Positions 1 through 7,315 of a DNA stretch of 9,154 nucleotides are shown here, piece by piece. The translations under genes were made by a program, and so were the position numbers. How positions within the stretch are numbered: the stretch's first letter is position 1; the number at the start of each line of letters is the position of its first letter. Source of the stretch: an uncultured Candidatus Melainabacteria bacterium (GTDB lineage: Bacteria; Cyanobacteriota; Vampirovibrionia; Gastranaerophilales; Gastranaerophilaceae); NCBI GenBank assembly GCA_934675225.1, contig CAKUQA010000027.1:1-9154 (forward strand). Direction: 5' to 3'. The notes beneath the pieces were generated by a model. The model saw only the letters and a program-made list of their open reading frames with translations, was not told the origin of the DNA and did not search any database.

Positions 1-328
1 CTTTAATCTCATTTTCTGTACTTGTTGTGGTTTGCGTTTGCTTTGCAGTTACAGATTTAATATTTCTAACACTACTACTCTTTGTTGATGTGCTACTTTT
101 CAATATATTCTGACTAGCACTATTGTTATGTAGCCAATCAAGCATATCAGTAGTAATTTGTGTTGGTGTTGGTTGGTCGTACTTCGCATGCTTAACAACA
201 TTGGTTGCAACTTCATTTTCAACTGATATATTTGGAGTTACATGTTGTTGCAGATATTTAGCTTTTCTTGCTGCTTTTGCTCCAACGCTTCTTGCAATAT
301 CTAATCCTGTTACTGCCCAATTCCCCAT
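1..328 (-). CDS. 5' part of a paralog of the HExxH protein at 6039-7220 (cut by left edge)
   Basis: This minus-strand frame starts at ATG 326-328 and stays open to the edge of the window, giving 109 residues with no stop. It begins MGNWAVTGLDIARSVGAK. The first 18 residues match the N-terminus of the 6039-7220 product (MGNLAVTGLNIARRIGSK) at 13 positions. A second block, TTDMLDWLHNNS at residues 59-70, matches STDMPDYLHNSG in that protein. Between and after these blocks the sequence is Ser/Thr/Lys-rich and probably disordered. AAGGGG lies 7 nt before the start (complement of 336-341), and a promoter like that of 6039-7220 lies just upstream. By homology the missing C-terminal part may carry an HExxH zinc-protease domain, but that part is outside the window. 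The N-terminal helix is amphipathic and basic rather than a classical signal peptide. Confidence 0.85.
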   Translation of the reverse strand, partial: MGNWAVTGLDIARSVGAKAARKAKYLQQHVTPNISVENEVATNVVKHAKYDQPTPTQITTDMLDWLHNNSASQNILKSSTSTKSSSVRNIKSVTAKQTQTTTSTENEIK

Positions 329-356
329 ATAAATTCCCCTTAATATTATTTCTAGC

Positions 357-386
357 TATATAAAGTCTTTCATTATTGAGAAATTG
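357..386 (-). promoter_or_regulatory. Promoter of the 1-328 gene
   Basis: Read on the minus strand, CAATTT (381-386) is followed by an 18-bp spacer and TATATA (357-362), preceded by CTT. A start site would fall near 350, giving a leader of about 22 nt that includes AAGGGG. The same CAATT(T/A)-N18-TATATA layout, with CTT before the -10, occurs upstream of 883 and 7220, which supports it more than the weak -35 match alone. Confidence 0.55.
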
Positions 387-390
387 ACTG

Positions 391-422
391 ATTGTAACAA
401 TCATCAAGTAGATTGTTACAAT
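391..422. promoter_or_regulatory. Two palindromic operator-like boxes (ATTGTNACAAT)
   Basis: ATTGTAACAAT (391-401) and ATTGTTACAAT (412-422) are each perfect 11-bp palindromes around a central base. They are spaced 21 bp apart, about two helical turns. Together with flanking bases they also form a perfect 12-bp inverted repeat with an 8-nt loop. The proximal box sits 3 bp from the TCAATTT element of the 1-328 promoter, a position typical of an activator or repressor site. No U-run follows, so I read this as a DNA binding site and not a terminator. Related boxes lie at 815-825 and 7302-7312. Confidence 0.6.
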
Positions 423-507
423 TTAATCATATCATGTCAGCACAAGCAATATTCAATACCGAGGTAAATTCTCCAGAGATTTTGCACAAAAGGTTAGATG
501 TCTATTT

Positions 508-768
508 CTATCTGTTTTGTGTTCCGAAATATTTAGTAATTCTTATTGTGTTCAATTCGTACTCACTATGAAGTAAATAATGAGCCAATTGAATACAATT
601 GGGTTCGATGTTTACCCAAAGCTTGCCCCATTTAAAATTATTGGCTCTATGGATTCATTTTTGTGTCTATACTTGGGTTTGACGGGGTTCTAACTTGCTC
701 ATTTCTACCTGTATTTTGCTAGGTTTTCTTAACGTCTTGTACCTGTATTTATAAAATTTGAAGTTTAT
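508..768 (-). pseudogene. Possible gene remnant interrupted by two stop codons
   Basis: The frame reads through about 33 codons after a TAA at 769-771. It then meets TAG (667-669) and TGA (655-657), four codons apart, and continues for 48 codons to TAG at 508-510. The downstream part reads as plausible protein (for example KWGKLWVNIEP and IQLAHYLLHSEYEL), with Trp, His and Cys residues that are uncommon in random AT-rich translation. There is no good start codon and I do not recognise a family. A structured RNA or plain chance would also explain it. Confidence 0.2.
585..602. repeat. Hairpin-forming inverted repeat
   Basis: CCAATTG and CAATTGG form a perfect 7-bp stem around an AATA loop. It is mutually exclusive with two other pairings in the same place: TTGGGT (599-604) with ACCCAA (614-619), and GAGCCAAT (582-589) with ATTGGCTC (640-647). 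Alternative pairings of this kind can occur in regulatory RNA, but no known riboswitch or ncRNA family is recognised. Confidence 0.45.
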
Positions 769-814
769 TTAATGGCTTGAAATTTAAACTTATTAAAATT
801 CCTCTTTATTAATA

Positions 815-859
815 TATGTAACAAAAAGTCAATTATTTACAACATAATTACTTTATATA
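815..859 (+). promoter_or_regulatory. Promoter of the 883-3018 gene with upstream box
   Basis: TATGTAACAAA (815-825) matches the ATTGTNACAAT box at 8 of its 10 defined positions. It is followed by AAG, then TCAATTA with CAATTA at 830-835, an 18-bp spacer and TATATA (854-859) preceded by CTT. Box-to-promoter spacing is identical to that at 391-401 and 381-386 on the other strand. The expected start site is near 866, leaving a leader of under 20 nt. Confidence 0.55.
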
Positions 860-882
860 AATACGGGGAATTTTAGGGAATA

Positions 883-3018
883 ATGATGATTGCAAGTAAG
901 GTTTTAAAAATTATATTGCCGCATACTTCTTTTATGAGAGGGATAAAAGCTAAACCTCTTAATGAAGTTTTACAAGAAATAACAACATTTTCTAAATCTT
1001 CGCATAATATTGGCCAAGATATTAAACTTGCAGGCAAAAAAACCGGATTTGAACAATTTTTTAGACAGAATCATACTCCAGTATTAGAAGATTTAGGTAG
1101 AGTTGATAATCAAAAGTGGAACTTATTAGAACAACTATGTTCACGACAAGGATTAAAAACAAAAGATATTGGTGCTATTGCAAGATATGATAATGAAACT
1201 GTAAAATTTTTATCTGAATTACCTGATGAAAAATTATTGAAACTAAGAGACTTTTTAAGAATGAAAGATTCTCATTGTGAATACTTACAAGCAGTAAACT
1301 CTGATACATTAAAATTTTTATCAGAAATGAAAGATTCGCAATTGAATTTTGTAAAAAAATATATTCAAATAGAAAATCGTGGATATAAAGTATTCAACAA
1401 CAAACAAATACTCGCACTTTCAGAATTAGGTTGCAACGAAACACAACTGAACAAACTAATCTTTGATGGTGGTTTGTATGGTGAAAGCATTTTGGAAGCT
1501 AAAATGGTTAAAAATTTGAATACAGACAAACTCATTCAAGAAATTAACCAAGCAAAAAAAATCTATGGTAAAAAGTTTCATAGCGCTCATATTATGCATA
1601 ACAGTTACAATCCTGATAATTTTACACTTGCTATTGCTGAAAAAGGAACAGGTAAGGCTTATTTAAAAACTTTTGATAAAGATTTTAAAGTAATTAATCA
1701 AGAAGAACTATTTATTGAAAGCATTGAAAATGGGAACTTGGCATTAACACGTGAAAATGTTAAAAGTTTAAAGAAAACACCCGAATTATTAAAAATGCTT
1801 GAAAAGGATGAAAATACAATTGTAAAACTAAGAAGAATTTCTCAAAAAGGAAATTTAAATTCTGATGTTACCTTAAAAGCAGGCTATGCAGAAACAACAC
1901 GAAACCCAAAACTTTTATTTAGCAAATCTCAAGTGTTAAAAGAAGAATTATCATTTGTTAACAAAGATGGAGAAAAAATTGTTGAAACAATGATTCCATC
2001 TGAAGTTGAGGGTGTATATAAGATTGTACAAAAGGATCCTAATGGAACTGTAAAAGTTTTAGGTGATGCAAAAATTGATTCTCAAACAGGTGTAAAAACA
2101 ATTACCAAAAATTTAGAATCTTTAGACGGTACAACAACAAGCAAAGTTATAACAATACAACCAAATGGTAATAAATCCTTAATATACGTTATTAAGGACT
2201 CAGATGGAAATGTTTTGATGAATAGACAATTAACTCATACTTTTGTCAGTCCGACAGAAGTAATTTCTAAGGTAAACGGAAACACATACAAAATTAACTA
2301 TTCTACTGATAAAATTTCTGTACTTAATTCCCAAAATGGTAAAGTTACAGAAATTAATTTAAATGAAATACTTAAAGATTGTACTCCGGAACAAAAACAA
2401 GAAATGATGACAGTTTTGAAGCAAATGTCAGGAGAAAATTTGTTACACGTAAATGATAAAGTTAAAAATTTCAAAGTGATAGATAATATTTTGGATTCTA
2501 GTGCTTGTTACGTTGGGCATGATATGGGAACAATTGCAACAGGAGGTAATGAATTTGTATCAACACACGAATTGTATCATCTTATCAGTCAAGCCTCAAA
2601 TGTTAGAAATGCTGAAAATACTATTAATCTTCCAAAATATGTTAGAGAAAAAATATGTACAACTTACCAAAAAGAATTGGATTTGTTTTTAAAACAATTT
2701 CCGGAAGCTCAACGAAACCATATTAAATATTTTACAAATCAGTTAACTCCAACCCGCTCAATAGAAGAAACTATTGCGGAGGGTGGTGCTATATTAAATA
2801 CATATAATAACATTCCTTTATTTTCAATTAGATCAGAATATCTTGAAAGATATTTTCCTAAAACGATTGCTCAAATAGAGCAATCAACAATACATGTAGA
2901 ACCTCAAAAATTAGAAAAGATTGTTGGTAAACAGTTTTGTGATGCAAGTTTTAAGAACAAAAAATTAAATATTCCTGATTTTATGAATAAAAACAATAAA
3001 AAGACTTTGTATGTATAG
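883..3018 (+). CDS. Large HExxH putative zinc metalloprotease with repeats
   Basis: The 711-residue product is of unknown family but carries a zincin signature, HELYH at residues 562-566. SIEETIAEGGAIL follows about 65 residues later and would supply the third zinc ligand (E629 or E633). The 6039-7220 protein has the matching pair HEAMH and MEFVAEVGAGL, so both likely share one gluzincin-like fold. The N-terminal 90-200 region is helical with two tandem units of about 36 residues (ETVKFLSELPDE and DTLKFLSEMKDS). Residues about 355-495 are rich in short beta-hairpin patterns with Gly-Asn/Asp turns. There is no signal peptide or membrane segment. ATG 886 is an equally good start: AGGG (875-878) lies 7 nt before it but only 4 nt before 883. 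It is probably monocistronic. Substrate and destination are unknown. Confidence 0.85.
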   Translation: MMIASKVLKIILPHTSFMRGIKAKPLNEVLQEITTFSKSSHNIGQDIKLAGKKTGFEQFFRQNHTPVLEDLGRVDNQKWNLLEQLCSRQGLKTKDIGAIARYDNETVKFLSELPDEKLLKLRDFLRMKDSHCEYLQAVNSDTLKFLSEMKDSQLNFVKKYIQIENRGYKVFNNKQILALSELGCNETQLNKLIFDGGLYGESILEAKMVKNLNTDKLIQEINQAKKIYGKKFHSAHIMHNSYNPDNFTLAIAEKGTGKAYLKTFDKDFKVINQEELFIESIENGNLALTRENVKSLKKTPELLKMLEKDENTIVKLRRISQKGNLNSDVTLKAGYAETTRNPKLLFSKSQVLKEELSFVNKDGEKIVETMIPSEVEGVYKIVQKDPNGTVKVLGDAKIDSQTGVKTITKNLESLDGTTTSKVITIQPNGNKSLIYVIKDSDGNVLMNRQLTHTFVSPTEVISKVNGNTYKINYSTDKISVLNSQNGKVTEINLNEILKDCTPEQKQEMMTVLKQMSGENLLHVNDKVKNFKVIDNILDSSACYVGHDMGTIATGGNEFVSTHELYHLISQASNVRNAENTINLPKYVREKICTTYQKELDLFLKQFPEAQRNHIKYFTNQLTPTRSIEETIAEGGAILNTYNNIPLFSIRSEYLERYFPKTIAQIEQSTIHVEPQKLEKIVGKQFCDASFKNKKLNIPDFMNKNNKKTLYV

Positions 3019-3218
3019 ACTATAATCAGTTTAAAAATTTTAAAAATGATTTTGAAAAACTTTTGCTAAATTTGAGTAACTATTATATAAACGCTATTTT
3101 TTATAAATTGCGTATATGTTAATAATTGTGAAGTCAGGAATGGATGATTTGTATTTAGGAGATTTAATTTTATTGTAAAAACTTTGATTTATTTATAAAT
3201 AATTGTTAATATATACGT

Positions 3219-3240
3219 ATTGTAATAATTTTTATAGGAA
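3219..3240 (+). promoter_or_regulatory. Start region of the 3249-5222 gene: SD and weak promoter
   Basis: AGGAA (3236-3240) lies 8 nt before ATG 3249 and supports that start. TTGTTA (3203-3208) with TAATTT (3226-3231) is a weak promoter candidate with a 17-bp spacer. The shared CAATT-N18-TATATA layout of the protease genes is absent. The preceding 3019-3248 region (230 bp) is very AT-rich and shows no convincing terminator or gene. Confidence 0.3.
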
Positions 3241-3248
3241 ATCGCACA

Positions 3249-5222
3249 ATGAATAATAAACAATATTTTTGGTATCTTAGTTTTATAATTGGAGTATTGT
3301 ACTCCGTTCCTATGTGCATTTTTTTCTTTAGTACAATTTTTATTCAATATAACTCATTTTTTGATGTAATTTTAAGTTTGTTATTTGTTCCGTTATACAT
3401 CATAGCACTGCTCAGTTTTGGACCAATATTTATGTTCTTTTTTAAACTAATCAGTGGCGATTATGTATACACATTTATTGATGCAAATTTTAATAAAAAT
3501 TTATTATTTAATTATCCAAAAGCAATTAAGCTTTATCATATTACTTTAGAAAAAATGGGCGAGTTTAGTTCAGCAAACAAGTTTAAAAATTTAATATACA
3601 AAGAAAATAAAAAATTCTGTTATTTGAGTTTGGCAATTTCTTATAACAAATTAAGCGATAAGGAAAACAGGGACAAATATCTCGACAAATATTTAGAATT
3701 TTTCCCTGAAAATAAAAGGGAAATAAAAAAAGAAAAAATTATAAGAAAATATCACTTTAATAAAGAAGTAAAAAAAATAACTTTCGAAAAACGAGTTATT
3801 AAAATTTGCTCCAGAATTTTAGTTGTAACTATTATTCTGTGTCTTGTTATAAGTTTTATTAAACCATCATATCCGGATATTAAATTTATTGCAGAAACTG
3901 ATGATTTAACTCTTGCAAATGATGTTCAAGAATTTATTGCCGAACACAATATCTCAACAGTAAGAATAAAAGACGGAACTATTTATAAGATTGGTCTTTA
4001 TAATGTTTCTGAATCAAACGTAAGAATGAAAGCCGTTGAGCTTGCAGATAGTATGTTTGCATCGCAAGATTTTACTATATATTCCGGAGTTCGTTTTAAT
4101 AAAAACAAAAAACGATATAAGAAAAATTTGAATAGGTCTTATCGTAAAACGATAAATATGCTTAATTCGGTGTCAGATTGCAAGGTTGATATTGATATAA
4201 ACCCTGCATCAATGTCTATTCCTGATGTTAAAGCAAATGTAATAATTGATGTTTATGAAAATGCTAATCAAAAAGCTATTGAAAAAATAGTTAAAAAACT
4301 TTTGGTAAGAGGTATTGCCGGGGTAACAGAAGATAATATAAAAGTTACATTTAACAAAATTGCTGATAATCAAAGTTCTGAAGCCAATTATCCAATATCA
4401 ACATTAATATATTATGATTTAGCACGAGAATATTATAGAAACGGACTTTTTAATCAAGCTAGAATAATGCTTTTTGAAGCACAAGATAGAGAACCATATT
4501 ATATGACTTCTATAGTTGCGTTAGAAAAAATACAACAATTAAATAAAGAAATAAAAAAACACCCTAATGATTATAAATTATATATTCAAAGAGGTGATTT
4601 AGAAAATATTGATGAGAGTATGTTTATTGATGAAAGTAGCATAACTTCTGATTATTATTCTGCAATAATAGACTATGAAAAAGCTTTAGATTTAAATCCA
4701 AATGCTTATGAGGTATTTGAAAAATTGGGGTGGGCTTATGAAAATTGTGGATATCAGAAGGCTCCGGGTTATAAATTAGAAAAAACAGAGTATGAATATA
4801 CAAAAGCTATTGAAAATTATGAAAAGGCTATAAAATATTGCAAAAATTCTGATTGTGATTATTTGTATCAAAAAATTGCAAATATTTATAGAAAAAACAA
4901 TAATATACAAAAAGCTGTTGAATATTATTCTATGATTAAGAATTTATATCCAACGTGCTCAAATCATACGATACCAACACCAGATGGATATTATTCAATG
5001 CCGGCATTAGAACTTGCCAGATTAAATGCTAAACTTGGAAATTATGATAAATCGTTAGACATTTTAAATAATTCGTTGGATAAATTAGAACAAAAATCTG
5101 ACAAACAAGAAGCTCAAAATTTAATATTTTTATATAATTGGAAAGCAAAACATTATAAGAAAGCATTTGAAAGTGCAAACAATTGCTCAGCATTTGTTTG
5201 CAGATTGTTAAGTTTTAAGTAA
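3249..5222 (+). CDS. Membrane protein with FliF/SctJ-like ring-building domains and TPR repeats
   Basis: The 657-residue product has hydrophobic segments at about 6-33, 37-68 and 187-206. Residues 69-186 are very Lys-rich, so they are probably cytoplasmic, placing 207-657 outside the membrane. Residues about 212-275 follow the FliF/SctJ RBM2 plan: DDLTLANDVQEFIAEHNIS, a KDGTIYKIGL strand, then RMKAVELADSM. Residues about 294-368 follow RBM3: SYRKTINMLNSVSDCKVDI, a VIIDVYEN strand, a long helix, GIAGV and NIKVTF. As in FliF, these domains directly follow a transmembrane helix. Unlike FliF, there is no second membrane helix after them. Instead residues about 385-645 form TPR-like helices (SAIIDYEKALDLNPNAYEVF, ENYEKAIKY, NIQKAVEYYSMI). 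Reading frame and TPRs are firm; the RBM assignment is from pattern only. It may scaffold an envelope ring or a secretion-like assembly. Confidence 0.85.
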   Translation: MNNKQYFWYLSFIIGVLYSVPMCIFFFSTIFIQYNSFFDVILSLLFVPLYIIALLSFGPIFMFFFKLISGDYVYTFIDANFNKNLLFNYPKAIKLYHITLEKMGEFSSANKFKNLIYKENKKFCYLSLAISYNKLSDKENRDKYLDKYLEFFPENKREIKKEKIIRKYHFNKEVKKITFEKRVIKICSRILVVTIILCLVISFIKPSYPDIKFIAETDDLTLANDVQEFIAEHNISTVRIKDGTIYKIGLYNVSESNVRMKAVELADSMFASQDFTIYSGVRFNKNKKRYKKNLNRSYRKTINMLNSVSDCKVDIDINPASMSIPDVKANVIIDVYENANQKAIEKIVKKLLVRGIAGVTEDNIKVTFNKIADNQSSEANYPISTLIYYDLAREYYRNGLFNQARIMLFEAQDREPYYMTSIVALEKIQQLNKEIKKHPNDYKLYIQRGDLENIDESMFIDESSITSDYYSAIIDYEKALDLNPNAYEVFEKLGWAYENCGYQKAPGYKLEKTEYEYTKAIENYEKAIKYCKNSDCDYLYQKIANIYRKNNNIQKAVEYYSMIKNLYPTCSNHTIPTPDGYYSMPALELARLNAKLGNYDKSLDILNNSLDKLEQKSDKQEAQNLIFLYNWKAKHYKKAFESANNCSAFVCRLLSFK

Positions 5223-5257
5223 CAAATGTTTTCTAAGAAAATTGGAAAACTTTTGTT
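5221..5257. terminator. Candidate bidirectional terminator between convergent genes
   Basis: AACAAA-T-GTTTTC (5221-5233) pairs with GAAAAC-T-TTTGTT (5245-5257): a 12-bp stem with one T-T mismatch and an 11-nt loop. It lies between the convergent 3249-5222 and 5281-5979 genes and overlaps the stop codon of the first. The stem is AT-rich and the U-tract after it is poor, so termination may be weak. Confidence 0.4.
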
Positions 5258-5280
5258 ATTATGAATATTATTACAAATTT

Positions 5281-5979
5281 CTATTCTACAACCAGTTCAG
5301 GGTGATTGTTGCGCATAGAAGTACATGTTCTTGAGGTAATATTCATTGGGCTTTTTTCTTCAAATATAAATTTTTTTGTTGCCATTTCGTCCTCAGGTGA
5401 TAAATTTCTAAGGAAAATTCCTTTATATTTGTTGAAAGCATTCGCTACATAATCACAAAAACCGCCCCAAGGATCTACAATAAATGCTTTTTTAGAAAAA
5501 GTGCTTGGTTTGTCTAATTCTGCGTTTTTACCTGCATTTACAATTAGTACATTGTGATCCGCTTTTTCGCTTGCTATTAGAGGTGGTAAAAAAGAATCTT
5601 CTTTCGGATAATGAACTCTTAAAGAACCTATTCTGACATCTTTGTACCCGTTTGCTAAAAATGCTCCTCTTGCCATATTGGCAAACTCTGCACAATTCGC
5701 GTTCATTTCGTTTTTTACCATTTCTAATGTTTTGTTAATTCGTTTTATGCCTTCAAATTTTGATAGATTTTGTCTTTCGGCATGTAATCTCCAATAGATT
5801 GGTTGTACTTTTGCTCTGGTTTTGAGTGGTCGTTTAGTAAATATATCATAATACTTTACTCTTGATGTTGAAAATGCAGGATATTCGTGCATTAAATTCC
5901 GCATAACTTTGTCCGCGTTTCTAATTTCGGGATTTCTAGCTGTAAATGTTTGGGGTTGATAATTTGATTGTATATTCAT
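5281..5979 (-). CDS. Papain/transglutaminase-like protein with Cys-His-Asp triad
   Basis: The 232-residue product carries ANCAEFANMARGAFLANGY (C96), DHNVLIV (H142) and AFIVDPWGGF (D169). This order and spacing fits a papain- or transglutaminase-fold cysteine hydrolase such as a protease, deamidase or transglutaminase. The 7349-8050 protein has the same three motifs. The N-terminus is MNIQSNYQPQTFTARNPE, a short polar leader ending in FTARNPEIR that I associate from memory with Gastranaerophilales hypothetical proteins. There is no signal peptide. It follows the 6039-7220 gene on the same strand after 59 bp without a clear terminator, so the two are probably co-transcribed. No Shine-Dalgarno sequence precedes the ATG; the start is chosen because the leader motif begins there. 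The exact reaction cannot be told from sequence alone. Confidence 0.8.
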   Translation of the reverse strand: MNIQSNYQPQTFTARNPEIRNADKVMRNLMHEYPAFSTSRVKYYDIFTKRPLKTRAKVQPIYWRLHAERQNLSKFEGIKRINKTLEMVKNEMNANCAEFANMARGAFLANGYKDVRIGSLRVHYPKEDSFLPPLIASEKADHNVLIVNAGKNAELDKPSTFSKKAFIVDPWGGFCDYVANAFNKYKGIFLRNLSPEDEMATKKFIFEEKSPMNITSRTCTSMRNNHPELVVE

Positions 5980-6038
5980 ACTGTTTTAAAAAACCGTAAA
6001 AATATAAATTGCTAGCTAAAATTAAAAATTTTAAAAAT

Positions 6039-7220
6039 TTATATTTCAGGACCTTTATGATATTTGTACAATGATATAACGTCTTTATCAAATTTTTGAT
6101 TATTTATAAGTCCGGCTCCAACTTCAGCAACAAACTCCATAGGATGTGTTCCAGAATAACCGGAAACTTTTGCGGCTATTTGTTGTATGTTTTTGTTTTG
6201 CAACCATTCTTGTGTTTTGCTTGGGGAGTAAAGTTCTTGTATTAGTTTATCGGAAATATTTTCAAAGTGACAATTATGCATAGCTTCATGATTAAATAAA
6301 AAGTTTGGGTATGTAACTAAACAAGTATCAACAGGAGGTGGACAGGTTCCTCCTATACTTTTTAAATATGCTAATTGCTCTTTAGTATTCATTTGCATAA
6401 CAGCTGAACGAGTTTTAAATAATCCCATTTTTTTTAGTAATTGTTGATTATTACCGTTTTGCATAATTCTTTCTATTGTATATATTGGGGATTTGTTTAC
6501 TTGATATGTCAGGTTTGCGTAATAATTCATACTTACTCTGTGGAATAAAAACTTATTTTGTAATGACCAGTCTTTATTGTACTCGTTTAAGCGTTTTTCA
6601 AATATTTCACTTTTACTGTTTCTTAAGAAATCGAGTATTCTGTATTTGCCGGATTTGTCTTTTGTTATAAGACCCAAATCTATGAATTGTTGTAGGTTTT
6701 CATTGATATTTTTATCAATATTTTCAAGATAATCTTTGTTAACACGCAGAGTTCTAGTTTTATAATCATAACATGCAACTCCTTGAAGCTTAGGAATGCC
6801 ATTAGGGCGAACATGTTCAAATACAATTTTATTATAAAGAGGATATTTCCCTTTAGTTGCTTTTAAGGTATTTAACATTGATTCATGTACCATATTTAAA
6901 ATAGGTAATTCTTCTTTAGTTATTCCAAAAACAGGAACTCTATTTATTTGTGCTATATATTTTTGTGTAACTGAATCTGTAACTCCAGTTTTTGCAAAAC
7001 GAGTTTGATTGACAGTTAAAGGAGAAATTGTTTTTGTAGTTCCACTATTGTGTAAATAATCTGGCATATCTGTGGAAACTTGTTTAGAACTGCTTCTTGG
7101 AACAGTGGTTTGTATGATATTAGTAGCGGGCTTTTTCTTCGCAATAATTTGTATTTTATTGCTGGTTTTAGAGCCAATTCTTCTCGCAATATTTAAACCT
7201 GTTACAGCTAAATTCCCCAT
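6039..7220 (-). CDS. HExxH putative zinc metalloprotease, paralog of the 1-328 gene
   Basis: The 393-residue product has HEAMH at residues 311-315 in the context NFLFNHEAMHNCHF. HPMEFVAEVGAGL at 359-371 provides E362 or E366 as third zinc ligand. This matches the HELYH and EETIAEGGAIL pair of the 883-3018 protein. The N-terminus, MGNLAVTGLNIARRIGSK, is shared with the 1-328 product and is followed by a Ser/Thr/Lys-rich linker to about residue 75. Residues 85-300 are a helical region of unknown family with a Cys-rich stretch just before the active site (GTCPPPVDTC). There is no signal peptide. AAGGGG (complement of 7225-7230) lies 4 nt before the ATG. It is first in a likely two-gene operon with the Cys-His-Asp protein at 5281-5979. 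Substrate unknown; effector, toxin and housekeeping protease all remain possible. Confidence 0.85.
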   Translation of the reverse strand: MGNLAVTGLNIARRIGSKTSNKIQIIAKKKPATNIIQTTVPRSSSKQVSTDMPDYLHNSGTTKTISPLTVNQTRFAKTGVTDSVTQKYIAQINRVPVFGITKEELPILNMVHESMLNTLKATKGKYPLYNKIVFEHVRPNGIPKLQGVACYDYKTRTLRVNKDYLENIDKNINENLQQFIDLGLITKDKSGKYRILDFLRNSKSEIFEKRLNEYNKDWSLQNKFLFHRVSMNYYANLTYQVNKSPIYTIERIMQNGNNQQLLKKMGLFKTRSAVMQMNTKEQLAYLKSIGGTCPPPVDTCLVTYPNFLFNHEAMHNCHFENISDKLIQELYSPSKTQEWLQNKNIQQIAAKVSGYSGTHPMEFVAEVGAGLINNQKFDKDVISLYKYHKGPEI

Positions 7221-7245
7221 ATTTCCCCTTTAATAGTGTAATATT

Positions 7246-7275
7246 TATATAAAGTTGTTTTTTATTTGAAAATTG
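7246..7275 (-). promoter_or_regulatory. Promoter of the 7220-5281 operon
   Basis: On the minus strand CAATTT (7270-7275) is followed by an 18-bp spacer and TATATA (7246-7251) preceded by CTT, as at 357-386. The leader would be about 19 nt. The box position next to the -35 (7280-7290) is degenerate, but a good box lies one spacing further out at 7302-7312, 22 bp away, compared with 21 bp in the pair at 391-422. Confidence 0.55.
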
Positions 7276-7301
7276 CCAAATTTTAATATTCTAAAATTCA
7301 A

Positions 7302-7312
7302 ATTGTAACATT
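7302..7312. promoter_or_regulatory. Operator-like box shared by divergent genes
   Basis: ATTGTAACATT matches the ATTGTNACAAT palindrome at all but one position. It sits in the 128-bp region between the divergent 7220 and 7349 starts. For the plus-strand gene it is followed by AAG and CAATTT, the same order as at 815-835. For the minus-strand gene it occupies the distal box position. One bound regulator could therefore act on both transcripts. Confidence 0.5.
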
Positions 7313-7315
7313 AAG

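Larger units (their letters stand above)
423..814. other. Gene-free stretch with hairpins and a possible decayed reading frame
   Basis: No intact, convincing gene is visible here. Positions 601-720 are about 39% G+C, clearly above the flanking coding DNA at about 30%. The stretch contains a 7-bp hairpin (585-602), a second hairpin (599-604 with 614-619) and an 8-bp pairing of 582-589 with 640-647. A minus-strand frame from 768 down to a stop at 508-510 is open for 87 codons apart from two nearby stops (667-669 and 655-657). A plus-strand frame at 434-571 (45 residues, starting MSAQAIFNTEVNS) has no ribosome binding site. Either could be chance. The base composition suggests a different origin from the flanking genes. 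Confidence 0.4.

Noticed and set aside
123..332. Plus-strand 69-codon frame at the left end
   Set aside because: It is antisense to the edge gene at 1-328, which has a ribosome site, a promoter and a clear paralog; the plus frame has none of these.
391..422. Perfect 12-bp inverted repeat read as a rho-independent terminator
   Set aside because: The stem is AT-rich with no U-run on either side and lies upstream of a gene start. Each arm is itself a palindrome, which fits a pair of protein-binding sites better.
599..619. GGGTTCGA resembling a tRNA T-arm
   Set aside because: The hairpin loop is 9-11 nt rather than 7, and no acceptor, D or anticodon arms surround it.
3116..3178. 20-codon plus-strand frame starting MLIIVKSGMDDLYLGDL
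   Set aside because: No Shine-Dalgarno sequence and a length easily reached by chance.
3219..3229. ATTGTAATAAT, close match to the shared palindromic box
   Set aside because: There is no CAATT-N18-TATATA after it and the start codon is only 20 bp downstream. In AT-rich DNA one near match is not surprising.
6476..6670. Plus-strand frame inside the 6039-7220 gene
   Set aside because: Antisense to a long gene with catalytic motifs; Cys/Leu-rich shadow translation without a ribosome site.
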